Origin: Bradyrhizobium canariense
Lineage (GTDB): Bacteria > Pseudomonadota > Alphaproteobacteria > Rhizobiales > Xanthobacteraceae
Assembly: GCF_018130465.1 (NCBI RefSeq)
Contig: NZ_JAFCKJ010000013.1
Coordinates: 62,001-126,000, forward strand
Length of the DNA stretch: 64,000 bases
Reading direction: 5' to 3'
Below, piece after piece: positions 1 to 8,753 of the stretch. Position numbers and translations under genes: made by a program. Under the pieces are notes generated by a model. The model saw nothing but the letters and a program-made list of their open reading frames with translations. It searched no databases and had not been told where the DNA came from. Within the stretch, counting starts at the first letter, position 1. The number at the start of each line of letters is the position of its first letter.

Positions 1-1851
1 GGCCGGCAGCATCGTTTCGCGATGGGTTGCGGCGGTCTCGAGCCGGGCCGCAAGCGCGGCGACCGTGGCGCAATCGAAGATGTCTTCGAACGAGAAGTCG
101 ACATTGAAGCGTTCGCGCAGGCGCGAGCGCATCTGCGTCACCGCGAGCGAGTCCGCGCCGAGCGCAAAGACGTCCTGATCGCGCCCGACCTGCGGCAGCT
201 CCAGCAAATTGGCCCAGATTCCGGCGAGCTGGGTCTCCAGCGCGTTGCGCGGCAGGCGGGCCTCCTCGCCGCCGCCCATTGTTGCGATCAGCTCGGCGAG
301 CGCATTGCGCTTGACCTTGCCGCTGGCGCCTTTCGGCAGCGTCGCCACGCTGCGGATCAGGCTCGGCACTTTGTAGGCCGCGAGCCGCTTTCGCGCGAAC
401 TGGCGCAACTGGTCAGAGGTCGCCTCGGAATTCGGCCGCAGCACCACGACGGCGGCGACGTTCTCGCCGAGCTTTTGGTGCGGGACGGCAAACACGCCGG
501 CCTCCAGCACCGCCGGATGGCTGAGCAGAACCTCTTCCACCTCCAGGGGCGAGATCTTCTGCCCGCCGCGGTTGATGACGTCCTTGATACGGCCGACGAT
601 GAAGAGATAGCCGTCGGTGTCGAGATAGCCGAGATCGCCGGTCCGGAACCAGCCGTTGCGGAAGGCGGCCTGTGTCGCCGCCTCGTCATTGAAGTAGCCG
701 CGGCTCAAGTTCGGTCCGCGCAGCATGATCTCGCCATGCTCGCCGCTCGCGAGCGCGCGGCCCGCCTCGTCCATGATTGCGATCTCGGGGCCCGCGGCGC
801 GGCCGACCGATCCGATCTTGCGCAGTTCGAACGGGTTGGCCGCGATCTGCGAGGCCGCCTCCGTCATGCCGTAGGTTTCGAGCACGGGAACGCCGAACGT
901 CGCCTCCAGCCCGTCGAGGATCGCGGGCGCAAGCGAGGCCGAGGCGGAGCGGATCACGCGCAGCGACGACGATCGGGCAAGGTCCGGGTTCGCTTCCGCC
1001 GCCGTCAGCAGCGCGCGATGGATGGTCGGCACTGCCGTGTACCAGGTCGGTTGCAGCTGCCGCATCCAGCCGAAGAAGGAGGATGCGTCGAAACCGTCGG
1101 TACAGATCACGCTGGAGCCCGCGGCCAGCGCCGTCAGCAGGCCGGAGATCAAACCATGGGCGTGAAACAGCGGCAGGACGTTGAGCAGACGATCGTGGGG
1201 CGCGAGCGACAGCACGCGGCCGGCATTGTAGGCGGACAGGCACACGTTGCGATGCGTCAGCGGCACCATCTTCGGCCGCGCCGCCGTGCCCGATGTCAGC
1301 AGGATGAACGCATCATCGTCGCCGCGCGAGGCGCCGGCGGTGCTCGCCGGTCCAACCGCCGGTCCGACGAACGTGCAGCCGCCGAGATCGTCGTGCGACC
1401 CCGGCACGAAATCGATCACAGCGATATCGAGCGTCTTGGCGACATCGCGGCTCGCCGAGTTCGTGTCGGCCCGGGTGACGAGTGCCGTCAGCTTCAATTC
1501 GCTGAAATAGCGTTGCAGCTCGTCCGCCGTCAGATCGGGATTGACGGGGACGCAAGCACAGCTCGAGGCGACCGCGATCAGGGCCAGTGCGCTGTCGGCA
1601 CCGCGCGGCAGCCCAACCGCGATGCGGTCGGCAGGGGCAATGCCGAGTCCGCGCAGCGTGCGGACGAGATCCTGCGTCCGGTCGCCAATCCCGCCGTAGT
1701 TGAGGACCGGCCGGCCAGGGGCGAGGAGGGCGGGGGCCGCCGGCGTCTTGCGGGCATGGAAATCGAGAAGGCCGCCGATATGCGCGAATATCTTCGTTTC
1801 GGCCGTCGTGCTGGCTGATCCCTGCGGCGCTGGGCGTGTGGCGTCCGACAA
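1..1851 (-). CDS. AMP-dependent acyl/aryl ligase with C-terminal carrier domain (3' end outside window)
   Basis: Adenylate-forming (ANL) enzyme that should activate a carboxylate as its acyl-AMP and load it on its own phosphopantetheine arm. The frame is open to the left edge (617 codons visible). The phosphate-binding loop LLTSGTAARPKMVPLTHRN lies near residue 185, ETYGMTEA near 324, GWFRTGDLGY near 400, the lysine motif LPKGASGKVKRNAL near 504, and a carrier motif GADSLAVTQ near 562 whose Ser takes the cofactor. There is no condensation domain in the visible part. The start is a TTG at 1851 with GGGAACGG just upstream; no ATG occurs in frame nearby. The substrate cannot be read from the sequence. 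It may be a stand-alone NRPS-like loading enzyme, and more domains may follow beyond position 1. Confidence 0.85.
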   Translation of the reverse strand, partial: MSDATRPAPQGSASTTAETKIFAHIGGLLDFHARKTPAAPALLAPGRPVLNYGGIGDRTQDLVRTLRGLGIAPADRIAVGLPRGADSALALIAVASSCACVPVNPDLTADELQRYFSELKLTALVTRADTNSASRDVAKTLDIAVIDFVPGSHDDLGGCTFVGPAVGPASTAGASRGDDDAFILLTSGTAARPKMVPLTHRNVCLSAYNAGRVLSLAPHDRLLNVLPLFHAHGLISGLLTALAAGSSVICTDGFDASSFFGWMRQLQPTWYTAVPTIHRALLTAAEANPDLARSSSLRVIRSASASLAPAILDGLEATFGVPVLETYGMTEAASQIAANPFELRKIGSVGRAAGPEIAIMDEAGRALASGEHGEIMLRGPNLSRGYFNDEAATQAAFRNGWFRTGDLGYLDTDGYLFIVGRIKDVINRGGQKISPLEVEEVLLSHPAVLEAGVFAVPHQKLGENVAAVVVLRPNSEATSDQLRQFARKRLAAYKVPSLIRSVATLPKGASGKVKRNALAELIATMGGGEEARLPRNALETQLAGIWANLLELPQVGRDQDVFALGADSLAVTQMRSRLRERFNVDFSFEDIFDCATVAALAARLETAATHRETMLPA

Positions 1852-1993
1852 TTCCGTTCCCTTTTGATCCGATTGGGCTATTCTTCCAAGAAGTAAGGGA
1901 ACGCGTCCAGTCTGAGGTGAAGTTTTGGCCCCAAAATCTGTGGTTGAGGGGTCCTAAGCGCTTCGACGGAGTGATTGGTCGGGCAGAATCACC

Positions 1994-4900
1994 ATGCTGG
2001 AGAATGAGCTGGGCACGGGAACGGAAGGCGGGCTGAAGCGCTGGCTCGAGGGCATCGGTCTCAGCCACTATGCCGATCTCTTCGCGCAGCACCGTCTCGA
2101 TCTCGATGTCATGGCGGACCTGACCGAAACCGATCTGGTCGAGCTCGGATTGCCGCTCGGCGATCGGAAGCGGCTCCAGCGGGCCATGACCGCGTTGTTC
2201 CGGGCCGAAACCGCAGAGAAGCCCGACGCGGCGGCGCGCCCGCCAATCCGGACCGAGGTCGGCGCCGAGCGGCGCCAGCTCACCACCATGTTCTGCGACA
2301 TGGTGGATTCCACCTCGCTCTCGGTGCAGTTCGATCCGGAAGACGTACGCGACATGATTGCGAGCTTCCGCGAGACCTGTGTCCGCGTGGTGAAGCATTA
2401 CGAAGGTTTTGCCGCCCGCTTCGTCGGCGACGGTATTTTGGTCTATTTCGGCTATCCGACCGCACATGAGGACGACGCCGAGCGCGCCGTGCGTGCGGGG
2501 TTGGAAATCGTCCGGGTGCTGTCGACCGCCCGCGCGATCGAGCCGCGTGGTGCGCTCAGCCACTCACCCGCCGTCCGCATCGGCATCGCGACCGGTCTCG
2601 TCGTGGTTGGCGACCTCGTCGGACAGGGCACCGAAGAGCGCGACTCCGCGGTCGGAGAAACCGTCAATCTCGCCGCGCGCCTGCAAGGCCTGGCGCCGCC
2701 CAACGGCGTGGTGATTTCCGCCTCGACCCAGTCGCTGCTGAAGGGGAAGTTCGACTACCGCAATCTCGGCGTCCACGCGCTGAAGGGCATCTCGGAGAAA
2801 GCGCAGGCCTGGCACGTGATGCGCGCCTCGCGGGTGGAGACGCGCTTCGCCGCCGCGATGGGCACGCGGCTGACCCCGCTCGTCAATCGCGAGGAGGAGA
2901 TTGCGCTGCTGATGGGGCGCTGGCAGCAGGTCAAGGACGGCGACGGCCAGGTCGTGGTCAAGTTCGGCGAGCCCGGCATCGGCAAGTCGCGCATCATCCA
3001 GGAGATATTCGAGCGGATCGCGGGCGACCGCCATGGACAGGTCTCGTTCCAGTGCTCGCCCTATTACACCTCCACCGCGTTCTATCCTTTCGCCGAGCAG
3101 CTCAAATTCTCCCTCGGTCTCGATCGCGAGGATGCGTCCGCGCAGTCGCTGGCGAGCCTCGAGACCGCGATCGCCGCCGCTCATGGCGACATCGAGCAGG
3201 TTGCGCCGCTGTTTGCCGCGCTGTTGTCCATTCCGACCGCTGACCGCTATCCGCCGCTGGAGCTGTCGCCGCAGCAGCAAAAGGATGCGACCGTCGCGGC
3301 GCTGGTCAATCATTTCCTCGGTCTTGCGCGCGAGCAGCCGCTGGTGGTCGCGTTCGAGGATCTGCACTGGATCGACCCGACTTCCCGCGAGGTGATCGAT
3401 CTGCTGGTCGACCGGGCACAGAACCGGCCGATCCTGGTCATCATCACCGCGCGCACCGAATTCCAGCCGAGCTGGAGCGCCCATTCGCACATCACCACGC
3501 TGGTGCTGAACCGGTTGAGCCGGCAGCTGCGCGCGACGCTGGTCGAGCGCGTGGCGGGACGCGAGCTTCCCAAGGAGGTCATCGAGGAGATCATCGTCAA
3601 GACCGACGGCGTGCCGCTGTTCCTGGAAGAGCTGACCAAGACGGTTCTCGAATCCAACCTCCTGACCGAACGGCACGGGCGCTACGTGCTGTCGGGCCCG
3701 TGGCGGCAGCTCGCGATCCCGGCGACGCTGACGGACTCGCTGATGGCGCGGCTGGACCGGATGGGGCCGTTCAAGCGGATCGCGCAGATCGGCGCCACCA
3801 TCGGCCGCGAATTCTCCTACGAGACACTGCACGCGGTCGCCAACACGCCCGCCGAACAGATCGAGGCCGCGCTCAATCATCTGGAGGAGGCCGGGCTGAT
3901 CATGCGCCGCGGCCATCCGCCCGACGCACTCTATTCCTTCAAGCACGTGATGATCCAGAACGCCGCGCATGCGAGCTTGCTGCACAGCGAGCGGCGCAAG
4001 CTGCATTCCCGGATCGCCCAGGTGCTCGCCGAGATGTATCCCGAGAAGACCGAACGCGAACCGGAACTGCTGGCCCATCATATGACCGAATCCGGCCAGA
4101 GCGAGAGCGCCGCCAGCTTCTGGCTCAAGGCCGGCAAGCAGGCGGCCAAGAGCGGCGCCAATCTGGAGGCGATCGGGCATCTGGGCCGCGGCCTCAGCGT
4201 CGTGCAGGCCAATGCGCGCATGCAGGGCGCCGACGAGATGGAGCTCGAGCTGCGCATCGCGCTCGGCAACGCGCTGATCGCCGCCAAGGGCTATGCCGTG
4301 CAGGAGGTCGAGGAGAACTACGTCCGCGCCCTCGAACTCGGCCAGCAGCTCGACGACGACGAAAAGGCCTTCGCCGCCACGCGCGGGCTCTGGGTCTGTC
4401 ATTTCATCCGCGCCGATCTCACCCGCGCGCACGATCTCAGCGTCGAGCTGTTGAAGTTCGCCAAGCGCGAGCGGCTGAACGAGCGGACGCAGCCGGCGCA
4501 GCAGACCGGCTATCTGATCGAGGCGCACCGCTCGATCGCAATGACCATGCTCTATCGCGGCCGCTTTGCCGCGTCCCAGCATCATTTGCATCGCTGCATC
4601 AACCTCTACAGCCCCGATCTGCACTCCGATCTGATGGAGCGGCACGGCACCGATCCCGGCGTCGTCTCGCTGTCCTATCTCGGCTATCTCCTGTGGTTCC
4701 TCGGCCGGCCCGATGCGGCGCGCCAGCACAGCGAGCAGGCGATCGCGAACGCAGAGAAGATCCGCCACCCCTTCACGCTCGCCTTCGCACTCGTGTTCGG
4801 CGCCTATCTTTGCCAGCATTTGCGCGATGTCGAGGGCACGCGCGACCACGCCAACCGCGCCATGATCATCGCCACCGAGCACAATTTCCTGCACTGGAAG

Positions 4901-5464
4901 CAGCAGGCGGCGATCCTGCGCGGCTGGGCGCTGGCGCAGCTCGGCGAGGCCGACGAGGGCCTCAGCCAGATGCGGTTCGGCCTCGACGAATACGAAGCGA
5001 TGGATTCCTGGCTCGCCGGCTGCTGGTTCCGCTGCCTGCTCGCGGAGGCCTATGCCAAGGTCGGAATGCGCGATGCCGCCTTGCGCGCGCTGGACGGCGC
5101 GCTCGCGACCGCAAAACGGACCGGCGACCACTCCTACCTCGCCGAGGTCTACCGCCTGCAAGGCGAGATCACCCTGTCGGACGGGAATCCGGCCTCGGTG
5201 CAGGAGGCCGAGGACCTGTTCAACCTGTCGCTGGAGATCGCGCGCAAGCAGGGCGCGTTGTCCTGGGAGCTTCGCACCGCTGTCAGCCTCGCGCGCCTGT
5301 CGCTCGAAGCCGGCAAGCGCGAGCACGCAGGTCTCCTGCTCGCACCGATCGTCGGCAAGTTCAGCGAGGGCTTTTACACGCCGGACCTGAAACAGGCGAT
5401 GCAACTGATCAACGAGCTCGGCGCGAACGCGCCTGTTCGCGAACAGGCCGATCCCGTGAGATGA
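1994..5464 (+). CDS. SAM domain-class III nucleotide cyclase-AAA ATPase-TPR signalling protein
   Basis: Large cytoplasmic one-protein signalling module of 1156 residues. Domains in order: SAM-like domain (about 10-65), class III adenylate/guanylate cyclase domain (about 88-270) with both metal-site motifs FCDMVDST and FVGDGILVYFG and the VGETVNLAARL segment, a MalT/AAA-type NTPase with Walker A GEPGIGKS (about 325) and Walker B LVVAFEDLHW (about 450), then a long alpha-helical TPR-type region to the C terminus. No membrane segment is visible. This architecture is common in rhizobia; the signal sensed is unknown. The ATG at 1994 fits the start of the SAM domain; no strong ribosome site is seen. 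Its stop overlaps the next start (ATGA), so the two genes are translationally coupled. Confidence 0.9.
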   Translation: MLENELGTGTEGGLKRWLEGIGLSHYADLFAQHRLDLDVMADLTETDLVELGLPLGDRKRLQRAMTALFRAETAEKPDAAARPPIRTEVGAERRQLTTMFCDMVDSTSLSVQFDPEDVRDMIASFRETCVRVVKHYEGFAARFVGDGILVYFGYPTAHEDDAERAVRAGLEIVRVLSTARAIEPRGALSHSPAVRIGIATGLVVVGDLVGQGTEERDSAVGETVNLAARLQGLAPPNGVVISASTQSLLKGKFDYRNLGVHALKGISEKAQAWHVMRASRVETRFAAAMGTRLTPLVNREEEIALLMGRWQQVKDGDGQVVVKFGEPGIGKSRIIQEIFERIAGDRHGQVSFQCSPYYTSTAFYPFAEQLKFSLGLDREDASAQSLASLETAIAAAHGDIEQVAPLFAALLSIPTADRYPPLELSPQQQKDATVAALVNHFLGLAREQPLVVAFEDLHWIDPTSREVIDLLVDRAQNRPILVIITARTEFQPSWSAHSHITTLVLNRLSRQLRATLVERVAGRELPKEVIEEIIVKTDGVPLFLEELTKTVLESNLLTERHGRYVLSGPWRQLAIPATLTDSLMARLDRMGPFKRIAQIGATIGREFSYETLHAVANTPAEQIEAALNHLEEAGLIMRRGHPPDALYSFKHVMIQNAAHASLLHSERRKLHSRIAQVLAEMYPEKTEREPELLAHHMTESGQSESAASFWLKAGKQAAKSGANLEAIGHLGRGLSVVQANARMQGADEMELELRIALGNALIAAKGYAVQEVEENYVRALELGQQLDDDEKAFAATRGLWVCHFIRADLTRAHDLSVELLKFAKRERLNERTQPAQQTGYLIEAHRSIAMTMLYRGRFAASQHHLHRCINLYSPDLHSDLMERHGTDPGVVSLSYLGYLLWFLGRPDAARQHSEQAIANAEKIRHPFTLAFALVFGAYLCQHLRDVEGTRDHANRAMIIATEHNFLHWKQQAAILRGWALAQLGEADEGLSQMRFGLDEYEAMDSWLAGCWFRCLLAEAYAKVGMRDAALRALDGALATAKRTGDHSYLAEVYRLQGEITLSDGNPASVQEAEDLFNLSLEIARKQGALSWELRTAVSLARLSLEAGKREHAGLLLAPIVGKFSEGFYTPDLKQAMQLINELGANAPVREQADPVR

Positions 5465-6255
5465 GCGATCTTGCCGCCGCGCGTGCGCGTTACGTGGAGC
5501 TGATCGCAAAGCGCGAGCGGATCTCCTCAACGCGCCTGCTCGACGCCCTCGCCACCGTTCCGCGCGAAAAGTTTCTGGCCAAGGGACCCTGGCGCATCAA
5601 GAGCGAGGCGGCGCGCCTCTATCGGCAGACGCCAGATGCCGATCCCGTTCATCTCCAGGACAATGTGCTGGTCGCGATCGATGCGCGCCGCAAGCTCGAT
5701 ACCGGATTGCCGAGCCTCTGGGCGCACTTCATCGATTTGCTCGACGTCCGGGAAAAAGACCGTGTGGTCCAGATCGGCTGCGGGCTCGGCTATTTCTCGG
5801 CCGTGCTGTCGAAGATCGTGGGCCCAAAGGGCAGGGTGCAGGCAATCGAATGCGACGAGCGGCTTGCAGCGCGCGCCGCGACCTATCTTGGCGCCTATCG
5901 CAACGTCGCGGTCGTCCATGGTGACGGATGCGAAGACATCGGCGAACCCGCCGACGTGATCATCGTTCATGCCGGCTTCTCGCAGCCGCATCCGCTCTGG
6001 CTTCGGTCGCTTCGTCCGCGCGGCCGCCTTCTGGTGCCGCTGACCCAGCGGGACCGCGAAGGCGCCGCCCTCAAGATCACCCGCAAGGGCAAGGGGTTCG
6101 AAGCCGAGGCGGTGCAGCAGATCCGGATCTTCCCCGGCCAGGGTCGAGGTGTGACCGCGCTCGACGACCGCGTCGCCGACTGGTGGCAGCGCGCCTCCGC
6201 GCTGGCGCCGCTGCGCTTTCGCGGCATCGAGCAGGGGTTGCCGTCGGATGGCTAA
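5461..6255 (+). CDS. Protein-L-isoaspartate O-methyltransferase-like protein
   Basis: SAM-dependent methyltransferase of the PIMT fold, 264 residues. The substrate-side motif QDNVLVAIDARRKLDTGLPS and the SAM-binding segment VVQIGCGLGYFSAVL (about 99-113) match the family, followed by an acidic loop AIECDERLA. Canonical Pcm proteins repair isoaspartyl residues; this divergent, longer form is mostly annotated by homology only, and its substrate may differ. It starts inside the stop codon of the SAM-cyclase gene (4-nt overlap), which suggests linked expression and perhaps a linked function. Confidence 0.8.
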   Translation: MSDLAAARARYVELIAKRERISSTRLLDALATVPREKFLAKGPWRIKSEAARLYRQTPDADPVHLQDNVLVAIDARRKLDTGLPSLWAHFIDLLDVREKDRVVQIGCGLGYFSAVLSKIVGPKGRVQAIECDERLAARAATYLGAYRNVAVVHGDGCEDIGEPADVIIVHAGFSQPHPLWLRSLRPRGRLLVPLTQRDREGAALKITRKGKGFEAEAVQQIRIFPGQGRGVTALDDRVADWWQRASALAPLRFRGIEQGLPSDG

Positions 6256-6350
6256 TGCTTCGTTACGTTTTACCTTGATCGCGAATGTAAGTTTCCAACG
6301 GCTCCAGCCGAGGGTATGACTGCGGCCTGATCGCCATACGAGCGCGCGCC

Positions 6351-7301
6351 ATGCATTCCGTTGCCCTGCTGACTGCCAGCTACGCCAAGGATATCGAACG
6401 CTTTTCGCTGCTCAGCGAGAGCATCGACACCTGGTTGACGGGCTATACGCGGCATTATGTTCTCGTTAACGATGAGGATTTGCCGCTGTTCGCGCGGTTC
6501 GCTTCCGACAAGCGTGTCATCGTTCCGGCCTCGCGCTATTTGCCGAAATGGCTGTGGGCGCTGCCGCCGGCTCTCCAGTTCATCAGCAAGCGGCGCGTCT
6601 GGCTCTCGCTGCTGTCGTCACCTGTTCATGGCTGGCACATCCAGCAGATCCTCAAGATCGCCGGCGTCCTCAACGCGCCCGAGCAGCGTGTCTGCATCCT
6701 GGACTCGGACAATCTTTTCTTCCGCGAATTCGACGTTGGCCAATATGCCGGCGGTGAGAAGACGCCGCTGTTCGTCGCGCGCAACGGGATCGACGCCGCC
6801 CACCCCTTACATGTCCTGTGGCTCCGCACCGTCGATCAACTGCTTGGCATCAAGGACCGGTCCTTCCCCGCGGACGACTATGTCGGCAACGCGCTGGTCT
6901 GGGACAAGGACACCGCGCGCGCGATGACCGACGCGATCAAGTCGGCAACGGGGTTGAACTGGGTTCTGGCACTGTGCCGGAAGAAGAAGTTTTCGGAGTA
7001 TTTGCTCTATGGCCATTTCGTCGCGAGCTCGCCCGCACATCTGGCCACCCATCGGGTTACGGAAGACAGCATCGCGGTCTCGCATTGGGACGACACGCGC
7101 CTCGACCGCCCGGCCATCGAAGCGATGATGCGCGCCGCTTCGCCCGACCAGGTGGCGCTCTGCATCCAGTCCTATTCGTCGACCTCGGTTGACGACATCC
7201 GCGACGTCTTCCGCCTCGCCTCGCGCGACCGTCGCGGTCCGAGCCTTTCGCCCGATCACATGGGCGACGAGGCCGAATTCGAGACGCCGAAGACGCGCTA
7301 G
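6351..7301 (+). CDS. DUF6492-like, glycosyltransferase-like hypothetical protein
   Basis: Protein of 316 residues without signal peptide or membrane segment. It opens with a beta-strand-like SVALLTASYAKDIERF and carries ILDSDNLFF near residue 117, a DxD-type motif as used by GT-A glycosyltransferases to hold the metal and sugar nucleotide. This resembles the DUF6492 family as I remember it; the family assignment is from recall and the activity is inferred. The preceding gene ends 95 nt upstream and the next gene is convergent. The stop codon overlaps a palindromic repeat. Confidence 0.7.
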   Translation: MHSVALLTASYAKDIERFSLLSESIDTWLTGYTRHYVLVNDEDLPLFARFASDKRVIVPASRYLPKWLWALPPALQFISKRRVWLSLLSSPVHGWHIQQILKIAGVLNAPEQRVCILDSDNLFFREFDVGQYAGGEKTPLFVARNGIDAAHPLHVLWLRTVDQLLGIKDRSFPADDYVGNALVWDKDTARAMTDAIKSATGLNWVLALCRKKKFSEYLLYGHFVASSPAHLATHRVTEDSIAVSHWDDTRLDRPAIEAMMRAASPDQVALCIQSYSSTSVDDIRDVFRLASRDRRGPSLSPDHMGDEAEFETPKTR

Positions 7302-7349
7302 AGCATGATCCGGAAAAGTGTGCAGCGGTTTTCCGGAAAGATCATGCTC
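7301..7349. repeat. Dispersed palindrome / bidirectional terminator-like hairpin
   Basis: The arms GAGCATGATCCGGAAAA (7301-7317) and TTTTCCGGAAAGATCATGCTC (7329-7349) can pair around an 11-nt loop. It lies between two convergent genes, where it could end transcription from both sides. I recall very similar elements in many Bradyrhizobium intergenic regions; this is recollection, not a search. Confidence 0.7.
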
Positions 7350-7365
7350 AAAATAAAGCCGCTTA

Positions 7366-8448
7366 CTACACGTCTCGCGTGAATTTTCTGATCACGTTCA
7401 TGAACGGCTTCGGCTTGAACTCGCCGTCGAGCGGCAGGGGACGGTTCGGCTGCTTGTCGGCGCGGGCAAAGGTGCCGTTGATCCAGCTATAGCGGTCCGA
7501 GAGGCCCCAGGTCAGGATCGAGCGTACCGGTCCGCTGGTCGAGATCGCGGTCAGGAGATCTTCGACGCGCTTGGCGACGATGGCATCGCGCTGCGCCGGC
7601 GTCCCCGTCAGCTTCTGGTCGTCGACATCGAGTTCGGTGACGAGCACCTCGAGGCCCCAGGCGCGCAGTTCGGTGACGAATTCCGCGAGCCCATGGGTGT
7701 CGATCTCGAGCTCGGCATGCAGATGCGATTGCAGTCCCACGGCGTGCAACGGCACACCCTGGTCGAGCAGGTCCATGATGAGATTGCGGTAGGCCGCGCG
7801 CTTCGCAATGAACGTGTCCTTCGCCGACTCGATATCGTATTCGTTGATCGCGAGCTTGACGAAGGGATCGGCCGCGGCGGCCGTGCGGAACGCCAGCGGA
7901 ATCCAGCCGTTGCCGAGGTGCTGCGTCCAGAACGAGTCGCGCCGGTCTTTTGGACTGCGCGGATTGTCCGGGATCGGCTCGTTGACGACGTCCCACGACG
8001 TCAGCTTGTCCTTGTAATAGGAGACGACGGTGCCGATGTGGTCGACATAGGCACGCTCGACGCCTTTGGAATCCTTGATCTGCTTGGTCCAGTCCGGAAT
8101 GTCGTGATACCAGGCGAGCGCGTGGCCGCGCATCGTCAGGTCGTTCTGCCGGGCGAAATCCAGGATCGCGTCGGCACGTTCGAAGGCAAAGGTGTGTGCG
8201 TCGGGACGCAGCATCGGCCATTTCAGCTCGAGCACCGGAACCACCTGCGTGCAATAGGTGCTGATGGCTTCGCCGAGCCTGGGATCGGCTTGCAGATCCC
8301 AGAGCGTGGCCGCCGCGCCAAATCCCGGACTACGCTGGGCGAGTTTCGACGCCGGCGCTGCCGACGCCGGCGCTGCCGACGCCGATGTGCCCGCCGCGAG
8401 TGCTGCGGCGCTGCCGAGGAGAAATTCGCGTCTGTCGAGCCTGGTCAC
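7366..8448 (-). CDS. Tat-exported endo-1,4-beta-xylanase, GH10
   Basis: Glycoside hydrolase family 10 enzyme, 360 residues, that should cleave internal beta-1,4-xylosidic bonds outside the cytoplasm. The acid/base Glu lies in SWDVVNEP (about 156) and the nucleophile Glu in VTELDV (about 272); RGHALAWY and the WGLSDRYSW segment are also typical. The N terminus RLDRREFLLGSAAALAAG is a twin-arginine signal. A GTG start at 8448 is chosen because AAGGA sits 6 nt upstream and it places the twin arginines at residues 5-6; an ATG 36 nt further up is less likely. A short Ala-Pro-Ser repeat follows the signal. It is oriented away from the flippase gene across a 305-nt gap. Confidence 0.9.
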   Translation of the reverse strand: MTRLDRREFLLGSAAALAAGTSASAAPASAAPASKLAQRSPGFGAAATLWDLQADPRLGEAISTYCTQVVPVLELKWPMLRPDAHTFAFERADAILDFARQNDLTMRGHALAWYHDIPDWTKQIKDSKGVERAYVDHIGTVVSYYKDKLTSWDVVNEPIPDNPRSPKDRRDSFWTQHLGNGWIPLAFRTAAAADPFVKLAINEYDIESAKDTFIAKRAAYRNLIMDLLDQGVPLHAVGLQSHLHAELEIDTHGLAEFVTELRAWGLEVLVTELDVDDQKLTGTPAQRDAIVAKRVEDLLTAISTSGPVRSILTWGLSDRYSWINGTFARADKQPNRPLPLDGEFKPKPFMNVIRKFTRDV

Positions 8449-8753
8449 GGCATTCCTTATCGAGCCAACGCGCCATCGTACCAAGCGACGCCTTGCAACG
8501 CCGGGGTTTTCCCTCGTTGGGTTAACTTTGCCATCTGCGAATCACGGTTCCTTGCGGTGATCGGCCCTCCCGTCAGGGAAGGGCAAATTTAACGCTAACG
8601 CGCGAAAGCGGCCTCAAAGCCGCATTCGCCGCCCGATCTCCAGACTTATGTGACACTCTTGAGGGATGCTGCGGCGCAGTTCGTTCGCCCCGCCATGGTC
8701 CAATTGATGAACGGCCGTCACACTCGCAACAACGTTGCCGGTCCCGTGCTCGC
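8449..8753. other. Divergent intergenic region, xylanase / flippase
   Basis: This 305-nt stretch separates two divergently transcribed genes and must hold both promoters. No coding potential, strong palindrome or recognisable operator was seen in it. Confidence 0.4.

Noticed and set aside
22-1818. A 598-codon plus-strand frame at the left edge
   Set aside because: Antisense to the ligase, which shows all ANL motifs in the other strand.
1923-1936. Short palindrome TTTTGGCCCCAAAA before the cyclase gene
   Set aside because: Only 6-bp arms and no second copy; not distinguishable from chance.
3700-5460. Long alternative frame running from inside the cyclase gene into the methyltransferase
   Set aside because: Its first part is Arg/Ala-rich out-of-frame sequence; only the portion from 5461 is a real protein.
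2564-5530. A 988-codon open frame on the minus strand
   Set aside because: It is antisense to the cyclase-ATPase-TPR gene, has no recognisable motif, and arises from the GC-rich codon bias of the true gene.
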